Assembly (NCBI GenBank): GCA_036004445.1
Contig: DASYRL010000041.1
Coordinates: 1-6,904 of the forward strand
Direction: 5' to 3'
Source of the DNA: DASXUC01 sp036004445
GTDB taxonomy: Bacteria > Sysuimicrobiota > Sysuimicrobiia > Sysuimicrobiales > Kaftiobacteriaceae
Length of the DNA stretch: 6,904 nucleotides
The notes beneath the pieces are model-generated. The model saw only the letters and a list, made by a program, of their open reading frames with translations, had not been told where the DNA came from and made no database searches. The position numbers and the translations under genes were made by a program. Of this stretch, positions 1-5,834 are shown in pieces; positions within the stretch are counted from its first letter, which is position 1; every line of letters begins with the position of its first letter.

Positions 1-245
1 CGGAACCACCCGGCCGTGGTCTCGCGGAACTCTTTCGTTCCGCCGTACGGCGGGTAGCGATGGGTCCGCGCGTCGGACGCGCCCTCCATCATGGCGTCGA
101 CGATGTGCGCCGGGGTCGGCAGATCGGGATCGCCGACGCTGAGGCTAATGACGTCAACGCCTTTGCTGGTAATCTCCGCCTGTTTCCGGTCCAGGTCTGC
201 GAACAGGTAGGCGCCGATTTCCTGGAGTCGTTTGGCGACGTGCAT
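1..245 (-). CDS. dapL: LL-diaminopimelate aminotransferase-like, PLP-dependent class I/II aminotransferase (N-terminal fragment)
   Basis: The reading frame starts at ATG (245-243) and runs off the left edge after 81 whole codons, so only the N-terminus is seen. It begins MHVAKRLQEIGAYLFADLD and continues with SLSVGDPDLPTPAHIVDAM (about residues 35-53) and then THRYPPYGGTKEFRE. The GDPDLPTP motif and the HRYPxYxGxxEFR segment are typical of the DapL family and related aspartate-type aminotransferases. DapL converts tetrahydrodipicolinate and glutamate to LL-diaminopimelate in one cytoplasmic step, feeding lysine and peptidoglycan synthesis. The PLP-binding lysine lies outside the window, so activity cannot be judged. 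The start is supported by a purine-rich AAGGAAAGGG about 8 bases upstream on the minus strand. It lies downstream of miaA in the same direction, separated by a palindromic repeat, so it may have its own promoter. Another aminotransferase of the same fold is possible. Confidence 0.75.
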   Translation of the reverse strand, partial: MHVAKRLQEIGAYLFADLDRKQAEITSKGVDVISLSVGDPDLPTPAHIVDAMMEGASDARTHRYPPYGGTKEFRETTAGWF

Positions 246-252
246 TCGATCG

Positions 253-263
253 ACCCTTTCCTT
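253..263 (-). promoter_or_regulatory. Ribosome-binding site of the aminotransferase gene
   Basis: On the minus strand the bases AAGGAAAGGG(T) end about 8 bases before the ATG at 245. This purine-rich stretch resembles a Shine-Dalgarno sequence and is the main reason for choosing this start. It lies just outside the palindromic repeat that begins at 267. Confidence 0.5.
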
Positions 264-266
264 GGT

Positions 267-328
267 GTCATCGCGAGCGCAGCGAAGCGATCTCGAGATT
301 GCTTCGTCGCTTCGCTCCTCGCAATGAC
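267..328. repeat. REP-like imperfect palindrome, about 62 bases
   Basis: The arms pair as GTCAT (267-271) with ATGAC (324-328), GCGAG (273-277) with CTCGC (318-322), and AGCGAAGCGA (281-290) with TCGCTTCGCT (307-316). One C-A mismatch and a 3-versus-1-base bulge separate the blocks. The 16-base loop holds the self-complementary ATCTCGAGAT at 290-299. The core GCGAGGAGCGAAGCGA, seen on the minus strand, is of a type I recall as a dispersed intergenic repeat in many environmental bacterial genomes. No T-run follows on either strand, so it is a poor intrinsic terminator. It could still stabilise the miaA transcript 3' end or terminate weakly. Its sequence is unlike the flanking coding DNA. Confidence 0.8.
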
Positions 329-340
329 GGAATGTGGTTT

Positions 341-356
341 CTCGCTATGACGGAAT
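341..356. repeat. Partial second copy of the palindrome's outer end
   Basis: CTCGCTATGACGGAAT at 341-356 repeats CTCGCAATGACGGAAT at 318-333 with one mismatch in 16 bases, in the same orientation and 23 bases apart. Read on the minus strand, the fragment begins at the last base of the miaA TAA codon, then the complete element follows 7 bases later. This looks like a truncated element or a short target-end duplication left when the repeat entered or expanded at the miaA 3' end. Confidence 0.7.
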
Positions 357-1273
357 TACTCTAGCATAGAGGCCATTGTTGCAGCGACTTCCGTCGGGGT
401 CAAGTTGGTCACGTCGATCCAGCGAATTCGCGGATCGGGGCGGAACCAGGTGAGCTGCCGCTTCGCGTAGCGCCGTGTATTCCGCTTCAGCATGGCCACG
501 GCTTCCTCCATCGTGTGCTCACCGTTCAGGAACGCGAGGATTTCCTTGTACCCGAGCCCCTGCATCGATGGCAGCGACGGGCCGTAGCCGGATGCGAGGA
601 GCCCGCGGACCTCGTCAACGAGACCCGCGGCAATCTGCTCGTCGACGCGCACGTCGATCCGCTGGTACAGAACGGGCCGCTCAACCTGAAGTCCGACCCG
701 CGCCGCCTCGAAGGCCGTGTCGCCGCGCCGCTGCTGCGAACTAATCGGAGTTCCTGTCGTCTCGAACACCTCGATGGCCCGCACGAGACGCCGGATGTTT
801 CTCGGGTGGATGCGGGCGGCCGCGGCCGGATCCACGACGGTGAGGCGACGGTGCAGGCTGCCGGGTTCGGCGCGCTCGGCTTTCTCCAAGCGGGCGCGGA
901 GTTCCCAGTTCGGCGGGGCCTTGGGAATCTGTAGGTCGTCGGTCACCGCCCGGATGTAGAGGCCGGTGCCACCAACCAGCAGAGGAATCTTGCCACGGTT
1001 CTGAATGTCGTCGATCGCACTGCGCGCGAGGTGCCGAAAATGGGCGACGGTGAAAATCTCGTCGGGGGCGGCAACGTCGAGGAGGTGGTGCGGGACCCAT
1101 GCCCGCTGGGCCGGCGTGGGCTTGGCCGTACCGATGTCCATGAGGCGATAGACCGTGCGGGAGTCCGCCGCAACAATTTCTGCTCCAATGCGTTCGGCGA
1201 GCTCGAGAGACGCAGCGGTCTTACCGGTGCACGTCGGGCCGCACAGAACCACGAGCGTCTTCTCAGTCTCCAC
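356..1273 (-). CDS. miaA: tRNA dimethylallyltransferase MiaA
   Basis: This 305-residue protein transfers a dimethylallyl group to N6 of A37 in tRNAs that read UNN codons, the first step of ms2i6A formation in the cytoplasm. Visible motifs are the P-loop GPTCTGKT (12-19), ADSRTVYR with the catalytic-site Asp37 (36-43), DIGTAKPT (46-53), PHHLLD (61-66), VGGTGLYIRA (100-109), LPSMQGLGYKEIL near residue 245, and RRYAKRQLTWFR near residue 275. The length is normal for bacterial MiaA (about 300-320). The start is GTG at 1273-1271. An in-frame TAG lies five codons upstream, the next Met is residue 45, inside the domain, and GGAG sits 6 bases before the GTG. The gene follows mutL in the same direction after a 65-base repeat-rich spacer, an order also seen in enterobacteria (mutL-miaA-hfq). 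The P-loop Cys-Thr is a small variation on the more usual Ala/Val-Ser/Gly. Confidence 0.97.
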   Translation of the reverse strand: METEKTLVVLCGPTCTGKTAASLELAERIGAEIVAADSRTVYRLMDIGTAKPTPAQRAWVPHHLLDVAAPDEIFTVAHFRHLARSAIDDIQNRGKIPLLVGGTGLYIRAVTDDLQIPKAPPNWELRARLEKAERAEPGSLHRRLTVVDPAAAARIHPRNIRRLVRAIEVFETTGTPISSQQRRGDTAFEAARVGLQVERPVLYQRIDVRVDEQIAAGLVDEVRGLLASGYGPSLPSMQGLGYKEILAFLNGEHTMEEAVAMLKRNTRRYAKRQLTWFRPDPRIRWIDVTNLTPTEVAATMASMLE

Positions 1274-1332
1274 CGCCTTCTCCGTCTAACCCTCCGTTGG
1301 TTGCGACTGAGAAGACTGAGAAGACGGAGAAG
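1256..1332 (-). promoter_or_regulatory. Alternative inverted repeats covering the miaA ribosome-binding site and first codons
   Basis: Two perfect inverted repeats are present. CGTCTTCTCAGTCT (1256-1269), inside miaA codons 2-6, matches AGACTGAGAAGACG (1313-1326), a 14-base stem. CTTCTCCGTCT (1277-1287), which covers the GGAG ribosome-binding site (1283-1280), matches AGACGGAGAAG (1322-1332), an 11-base stem. The right arms share 1322-1326 and the stems cross, so they cannot form fully at once without a pseudoknot. In the mutL-miaA transcript either could limit ribosome access to miaA. The pairing is seen directly; a regulatory role is inference, and it may just be a by-product of repeat expansion. 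Confidence 0.45.
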
Positions 1333-1340
1333 ACGCAGTC
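1305..1340. repeat. Short tandem repeat, 9-base unit GACTGAGAA
   Basis: The plus strand reads GACTGAGAA (1305-1313), GACTGAGAA (1314-1322), GACGGAGAA (1323-1331) and a decayed fourth unit starting GACGCAG (1332-1338). The same unit occurs inverted at 1278-1286 (TTCTCCGTC) and 1260-1268 (TTCTCAGTC), the latter inside the miaA coding start. It fills most of the mutL-miaA spacer and touches the mutL stop codon. Confidence 0.85.
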
Positions 1341-1348
1341 AGCGTCTT
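1330..1348 (-). other. Hairpin over the mutL stop codon
   Basis: AAGACGC (1330-1336) and GCGTCTT (1342-1348) form a perfect 7-base stem with a 5-base loop. On the minus strand it spans the last mutL codons and the TGA at 1341-1339. The sequence after it is pyrimidine-rich but has no run of T, so it is a doubtful terminator. It may instead be part of the same spacer structure that affects miaA. Confidence 0.4.
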
Positions 1349-3078
1349 AGGAACCATCTATCGAGTTGCGTCAGGGGAACACTGACCAGCGTCGGGCGGC
1401 CGTGGAAGCACGTATACGGATCATCGGTCTTGGCAAGGTCCTGCACGAGCGCCACCATCTGTTCCATGGTCAGGACGTCCCCCGCCCTGATCGCGCTGTG
1501 GCAGGCGGTTCCGATGGTTAGGCGCTCGAGCAGACTCTCTGTCGTCTTGGTGTGCTCAGTTTCGGCGAGTTCCGTCAAGAGATCCTTGAGCACCGCGGCC
1601 GGCGACCGGCCGGCAATCTGCGGGACCACGCGCAGGAGCAGCGTGCGCTCGCCGAATTCTTCGAAGGCGAATCCCAACTGTTCGAGTGCCTCCCCATAGG
1701 TGCGCAGCAGCGGGAGCTGCCAGGCGTCGAGCTCGACGGGAATGGGCGTCACAAGGACCTGTCCCGTCGCGGCCCCCGCCACGCGCTGCTGGAGGAGGCG
1801 TTCGTAGAGCACGCGTTCGTGGGCGGCATGCTGATCGATCACGAGCAGGCCGTCGGCGGACTGCGCCAGCAGATAGGTCCCGTAGACCTGGCCGAGCAGC
1901 CGCATCGCAGGCAGGGGTCCAGTTCCGTCGATGGGCACCGGAAAGGCCTCACGAACCCCGACCCCGTCTGCCTGCAGCGAGAGGCCTTGCCCTATCGAGA
2001 TCTCGGTCGGATACTGGACGGCGGCCTGTTCGACCCTCCGCACGAGCCGGGCGTCCAGCAGTGCGCTGCGAATCGCCCGCGCCACGACGCCGAACACGCG
2101 ATGGTCGTCGTCGAAGCGGACCTCCAGCTTGCGCGGATGGATGTTGACATCGAGCCGGTCGAGCGGAAAGCCGGCGAACAAGACAAATAGCGGGAATCTG
2201 CCCTGAGGCAGCAGCTGCTGGTATGCGTGTTCCACCGCGCTTGCCATGATCCGGTTCGCGACCGGCCGGCTGTTCACGTACAGGTACTGCTGGCGGCGGC
2301 CCGCGCGCGCCAGCTCCGGGCGCCCGACCCAGCCCGTGAGATTCGCGCCCGCGGACTCGTGCCGAAATGCGATCATCCCGGCGAACGTCTCCCCGCCCAG
2401 CACCGCGGCGACGCGGTCTTCAAGGCTGCCGGCGGGGTAGCGCAGGACATCGTTCCCCTCATGCACGACGCGGAACGCCACGGCCGGATTCGCCAGGGCG
2501 GCGCGGTTGACAACCTCGGTGATCAACGCGAACTCCCGGCTGGGAGACTTGAGAAACTTCCGGCGCGCCGGGGTATTGAAGAACAGCTGCCGGACCGTCA
2601 CCGTCGTGCCCGCCGGCGCCCCGACCGAGTCGAGGGCTGGGGCTTCGCCTCCGCTCATACGCAGGCGGCGGCCGGATCCGTCGCCGACGGTGCTGACAAT
2701 CTCGAGGTGGGAAACCGCGGCGATGCTCGGCAGCGCCTCTCCGCGAAAGCCCAACGTACGGATCGCGAGGAGATCTTCGGCGGTGTTGACCTTGCTCGTC
2801 GCGAAGCGCTCGACCGCCAGCGAAAGGTCTTCCGGATGCATCCCGGTGCCGTCGTCGCCGACGCGGATGAGGGCGATGCCGCCGCCCTCGATCTCGATGC
2901 TGATGCGGGTCGCGCCCGCGTCGAGACTGTTTTCGATGAGTTCCTTCACCACCGACGCGGGCCGGTCCACCACCTCCCCCGCGGCAATCCGCTCGGCCAC
3001 CGCCTTGTCGAGGATCCGGATGCGGGCCAGGTCGTGGTCTGGCTTGCTCGCTTGCCTGTTTGCGCGCTTGCGCTTCAT
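1339..3078 (-). CDS. mutL: DNA mismatch repair protein MutL, endonuclease-type
   Basis: This 579-residue GHKL ATPase is recruited by mismatch-bound MutS and nicks the strand to be repaired. N-terminal ATPase motifs are IAAGEVVDRPASVVKEL (31-47), ELIENSLDAGAT with catalytic Glu49 (46-57), DDGTGM (75-80), RFATSK (91-96), GFRGEAL (110-116) and LFFNTPARRKFL (165-176). DVNIHPRK (310-317) carries the conserved lysine. After a short linker, the C-terminal dimerisation domain shows DQHAAHERVLYE (415-426), matching the DQHA(X)2E(X)4E metal-binding motif, then ACHSAIR (525-531) and CFHGRPT (557-563). These show a nicking MutL, unlike the E. coli type that needs MutH. It is slightly shorter than typical (about 600-630), mainly in the linker. 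The ATG overlaps the mutS TGA as ATGA, with no clear ribosome-binding site, suggesting translational coupling. A basic extension of about 18 residues precedes the usual N-terminus. Confidence 0.98.
   Translation of the reverse strand: MKRKRANRQASKPDHDLARIRILDKAVAERIAAGEVVDRPASVVKELIENSLDAGATRISIEIEGGGIALIRVGDDGTGMHPEDLSLAVERFATSKVNTAEDLLAIRTLGFRGEALPSIAAVSHLEIVSTVGDGSGRRLRMSGGEAPALDSVGAPAGTTVTVRQLFFNTPARRKFLKSPSREFALITEVVNRAALANPAVAFRVVHEGNDVLRYPAGSLEDRVAAVLGGETFAGMIAFRHESAGANLTGWVGRPELARAGRRQQYLYVNSRPVANRIMASAVEHAYQQLLPQGRFPLFVLFAGFPLDRLDVNIHPRKLEVRFDDDHRVFGVVARAIRSALLDARLVRRVEQAAVQYPTEISIGQGLSLQADGVGVREAFPVPIDGTGPLPAMRLLGQVYGTYLLAQSADGLLVIDQHAAHERVLYERLLQQRVAGAATGQVLVTPIPVELDAWQLPLLRTYGEALEQLGFAFEEFGERTLLLRVVPQIAGRSPAAVLKDLLTELAETEHTKTTESLLERLTIGTACHSAIRAGDVLTMEQMVALVQDLAKTDDPYTCFHGRPTLVSVPLTQLDRWFLRR
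3075..3078 (-). other. ATGA stop-start overlap of mutS and mutL
   Basis: On the minus strand, bases 3078-3075 read ATGA, the mutL start sharing two bases with the mutS TGA. The bases before it (CCGAAAAACCG) hold no Shine-Dalgarno match, so mutL is probably translated by ribosomes that finish mutS. This would keep the two partners in fixed proportion. The coupling is inferred from the arrangement. Confidence 0.7.
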
Positions 3079-5756
3079 CGGTTTTTCGGCAAATGCCGCT
3101 TCATGCGCACGACCTTCCCGGTCCGTCCGCCGGATTCGCCGGCGGCGACCCGCTGACGGACCTGTTCGATCAACGCGTGAAGCGCCGCCATCGCGTCCAG
3201 CGGGGTCATGGACTCCAGGCTCATGGTCAGCAGCGACTCTTCGACCGGCGAGAGCTGATTCAGCGGCAGTGGCAGCTGCTGCGCGCCGAGGGCGCGGGAC
3301 GGGAGGGGCGGGAGGAATGTGTCGTCGGAGGGGGCGGGACCGGCGCTGGACTCCAGACGCTGGAGGATGCGCTGCGCCTGGTCGATAACCGGCCCGGGCA
3401 GGCCCGCGAGCCGGGCTACGTGGATCCCGTAGCTGCGGTCCGCGCCGCCGTCGGCGACGCGCCGCAGAAATACGACCGTGTCGCCTTCCTCCTGGACAAG
3501 CACGTTCACGTTGTGCACGCGCGGCAGCAGCGCGCCGAGTTCCGTCAGTTCGTGATAGTGGGTAGCGAACAGCGTGCGGGCGCCGATGTGGTCATGGAGG
3601 TACTCCACCACGGCCCAGGCGATGCTCATCCCATCGTACGTGCTCGTCCCGCGGCCGACCTCGTCGAGGATGATCACACTGCGGGCCGACGCGTGGTGGA
3701 GGATGTTGGCCACTTCCTGCATCTCGACGAGAAACGTGCTCCGGCCGGTCGCGATGTCGTCGACGGCGCCGACGCGCGTGAAGATCCGGTCGGCCAGGCC
3801 GATCGCCGCACGGTCGGCGGGCACGAACGAGCCGATCTGTGCCATCAGGACAATGAGTGCGGTCTGCCTAAGATAGGTCGATTTCCCTGCCATGTTGGGG
3901 CCGGTGACCAGCACGATGGCACGATCCGTCGTCGACAGGTGCGCGTCGTTGGGCACGAACCGGTCGGCCACGAGCCGTTCCACCACCGGGTGGCGTCCAC
4001 CTTGGATCTCGAGCACCGGCTCTTCGACGATCTCCGGGCGAACGTAATGCGAGGCCGCGGCCACTTCGGCGAGCGCCGCCAGGGCGTCGAGCTCGGCGAC
4101 GCCTCGGGCGGTCAGCAGCAGCGGTTCGGCCGCCTGCGCGACGATCTGCCGGACGCCGTCGTAGAGGTCGCGCTCCAGGACCGCGCTCCGCTCCTCGGCG
4201 CCGAGGATGGCCGCTTCGCGCTCTTTCATGTCGGGCGTGATGAAGCGCTCGCCGCTGGTCAGGGTCTGCTTTCGAACGTAGTCAGACGGAACGGCGGGCA
4301 GGTTGGCGTTGCTGACCTCGATGTAGTAGCCGAAGACCTTGTTGAACCCGACCTTCAAGGACTTGATGCCCGTGCGGGTCCGCTCCGCGGCCTCGAAATC
4401 TGCAATCCACGTCCGGCCCGTGCGCGCGGTGCGCCGAATTGAGTCCAGTTCCTCGTTAAAGCCGTCTCGAATCACCCCGCCGTCCTGGAGCACAGCTGGA
4501 GGCGCATCCACAATCGCCCGTTCGATCACACCTGCGATCTCGTCGTGGGTCTTCACGACCAGCACGATCTCCTGGAGCATCGGTACCGTGACTCCGCTCA
4601 GGAGGTCGATCACCGAGGGGAGTTTTCGCAGAGCGGCGGCCAGTGCCACCATCTCGCGCGGCGCAGCCGAACCGTGGCCGGCGCGTCCCACGAGCCGTTG
4701 CAGATCAGCCATCCCCTTCAACGACGTGCGCAGTGACTCGCGCAGACGTGGATGCATGACGAAGTGGTCGACGGCGTCGAGTCGCCGGACAATCTCCTCG
4801 CGCCGGCGCAGCGGTTGCAGCAGCCACTGCCGGAGTGTCCTCGCCCCCATGCCCGTGACCGACTCATCGAGCACTCCAAGGAGCGAGCCCGCGGTCCGCC
4901 CGTCGGCGAGATTGCGGACTACTTCCAGGTTGCGCCGGGTGGCGGCATCGAGGACGAGACCATCCTCCGGCGCGTACGTCGACATCCGGCGGAGATGCGC
5001 CAGCGGGCTCATCTGCGTGTCTTTCAGGTACTGGAGCAGCGCGCCCGCGGCGGCGACCGCGGCCGGGAGATGCTCGCAGCCGAACCCCTCGAGGCTCACC
5101 ACCCCGAAATGCGAGAGGAGCCCCGCCCGGGCGAGGCTGACGTCGAACCGCCAACGATCCAGCCCGGTAATCGCCACCCGAGGGCCGAGCAGCCGGCCCA
5201 GGAGATCCCGCGCGTCGTCGGGCGTGAGGACCTCTTTAGGATCGAGGCGTGCGAGTTCCTCAGCCGTCGTTGCCGCGGGATCAGCCCCGCCGATTTCCCC
5301 GACCTGGAATTCACCGGTCGAGAGGTCGCAAACAGCCAGACCCCAGTGCGGATCCCCGGGTAGAACGGCCGCCAGGTAGGTATTGGACCCACGGGCCAGC
5401 GCCGCCCCGTCGATGACCGTTCCGGGCGTCACGACCCGGACGACATCCCGCTTCACCAGCCCTTTGGCCTGCCGCGGATCTTCGAGCTGGTCGCAGATTG
5501 CGACGCGGTACCCGCGCTCGACGAGCCGCACGAGGTAGGCATCGAGCGCGTGGTGGGGAATGCCGCACATTGGGATCCGCGACCCCTTGCCGACTTCGCG
5601 CGAGGTCAGCGTGATCTCCAGGACCCGCGCCGCCTCCTGGGCATCTTCGTAGAAGAACTCGTAGAAATCGCCCAGGCGGAACATCAGGAGCGTGCCCGGG
5701 TAGCGGGCTTTCAGCTCGTGGTACTGGCGGAGCATGGGTGTTGGATCGGCAGGCAC
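3075..5756 (-). CDS. mutS: DNA mismatch repair protein MutS
   Basis: MutS binds mismatches and small loops and recruits MutL. Numbered from GTG at 5756 (893 residues), it starts with PTPMLRQYHELKARYPG. The mismatch-reading Phe-x-Glu follows in GDFYEFF (Phe31, Glu33), then the connector, core and clamp regions, with KVFGYYIEVSNANL near residue 473. The ATPase has Walker A GPNMAGKST (619-627), DEVGRGTST (698-706) and ATHYHEL (731-737). A tail of about 90 residues ends in a basic stretch. The frame stays open to a TTG at 5813 (912 residues), but those 19 extra residues do not resemble the family N-terminus and would leave only 21 bases before the divergent gene. GTG 5756 is therefore preferred, although neither start has a clear ribosome-binding site; ATG 5735 is also possible. 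Its stop overlaps the mutL start by four bases. Confidence 0.98.
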   Translation of the reverse strand: MPADPTPMLRQYHELKARYPGTLLMFRLGDFYEFFYEDAQEAARVLEITLTSREVGKGSRIPMCGIPHHALDAYLVRLVERGYRVAICDQLEDPRQAKGLVKRDVVRVVTPGTVIDGAALARGSNTYLAAVLPGDPHWGLAVCDLSTGEFQVGEIGGADPAATTAEELARLDPKEVLTPDDARDLLGRLLGPRVAITGLDRWRFDVSLARAGLLSHFGVVSLEGFGCEHLPAAVAAAGALLQYLKDTQMSPLAHLRRMSTYAPEDGLVLDAATRRNLEVVRNLADGRTAGSLLGVLDESVTGMGARTLRQWLLQPLRRREEIVRRLDAVDHFVMHPRLRESLRTSLKGMADLQRLVGRAGHGSAAPREMVALAAALRKLPSVIDLLSGVTVPMLQEIVLVVKTHDEIAGVIERAIVDAPPAVLQDGGVIRDGFNEELDSIRRTARTGRTWIADFEAAERTRTGIKSLKVGFNKVFGYYIEVSNANLPAVPSDYVRKQTLTSGERFITPDMKEREAAILGAEERSAVLERDLYDGVRQIVAQAAEPLLLTARGVAELDALAALAEVAAASHYVRPEIVEEPVLEIQGGRHPVVERLVADRFVPNDAHLSTTDRAIVLVTGPNMAGKSTYLRQTALIVLMAQIGSFVPADRAAIGLADRIFTRVGAVDDIATGRSTFLVEMQEVANILHHASARSVIILDEVGRGTSTYDGMSIAWAVVEYLHDHIGARTLFATHYHELTELGALLPRVHNVNVLVQEEGDTVVFLRRVADGGADRSYGIHVARLAGLPGPVIDQAQRILQRLESSAGPAPSDDTFLPPLPSRALGAQQLPLPLNQLSPVEESLLTMSLESMTPLDAMAALHALIEQVRQRVAAGESGGRTGKVVRMKRHLPKNR

Positions 5757-5834
5757 AGAGTACTGTTCGGCACGATCGCACCGTTCCCTAGCCCACAGGA
5801 AAAATCGTCCCAAACGTGGAACCGCCTGTCCAGC
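5757..5834. promoter_or_regulatory. Divergent start region between mutS and the cyclase gene
   Basis: This 78-base stretch must hold the promoters of both divergent genes if mutS starts at 5756. It is locally less GC-rich, with a TTTTT run on the minus strand near 5800. On the minus strand TTGGGA (5813-5808) could act as a -35 box, but the hexamer 17 bases on, TAGGGA, is a poor -10. I see no convincing sigma-70 pair on the plus strand, and no operator-like palindrome. Confidence 0.3.

Noticed and set aside
267..328. Palindrome as a Rho-independent terminator
   Set aside because: No T-run follows the stem on either strand, and the stem has a mismatch and an uneven bulge. A REP-like element fits better, though weak termination is not excluded.
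60..350. Plus-strand open frame of 96 codons over the left end
   Set aside because: It runs antisense to the aminotransferase start and then through the palindromic repeat, so part of its protein is just translated repeat.
3071..3104. Eight-base direct repeat CGCTTCAT at 3071-3078 and 3097-3104, giving Met-Lys-Arg in both the mutS tail and the mutL start
   Set aside because: It is short, in different frames and easily explained by chance in basic coding sequence.
3060..4442. Long plus-strand open frame of 460 codons opposite mutS
   Set aside because: It lies wholly antisense to a clear MutS, is rich in Arg, Gly, His and Asp in the way shadow frames of GC-rich genes are, and shows no domain motif. 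The same applies to the plus-strand frames at 4339-5379 and 2227-3156.
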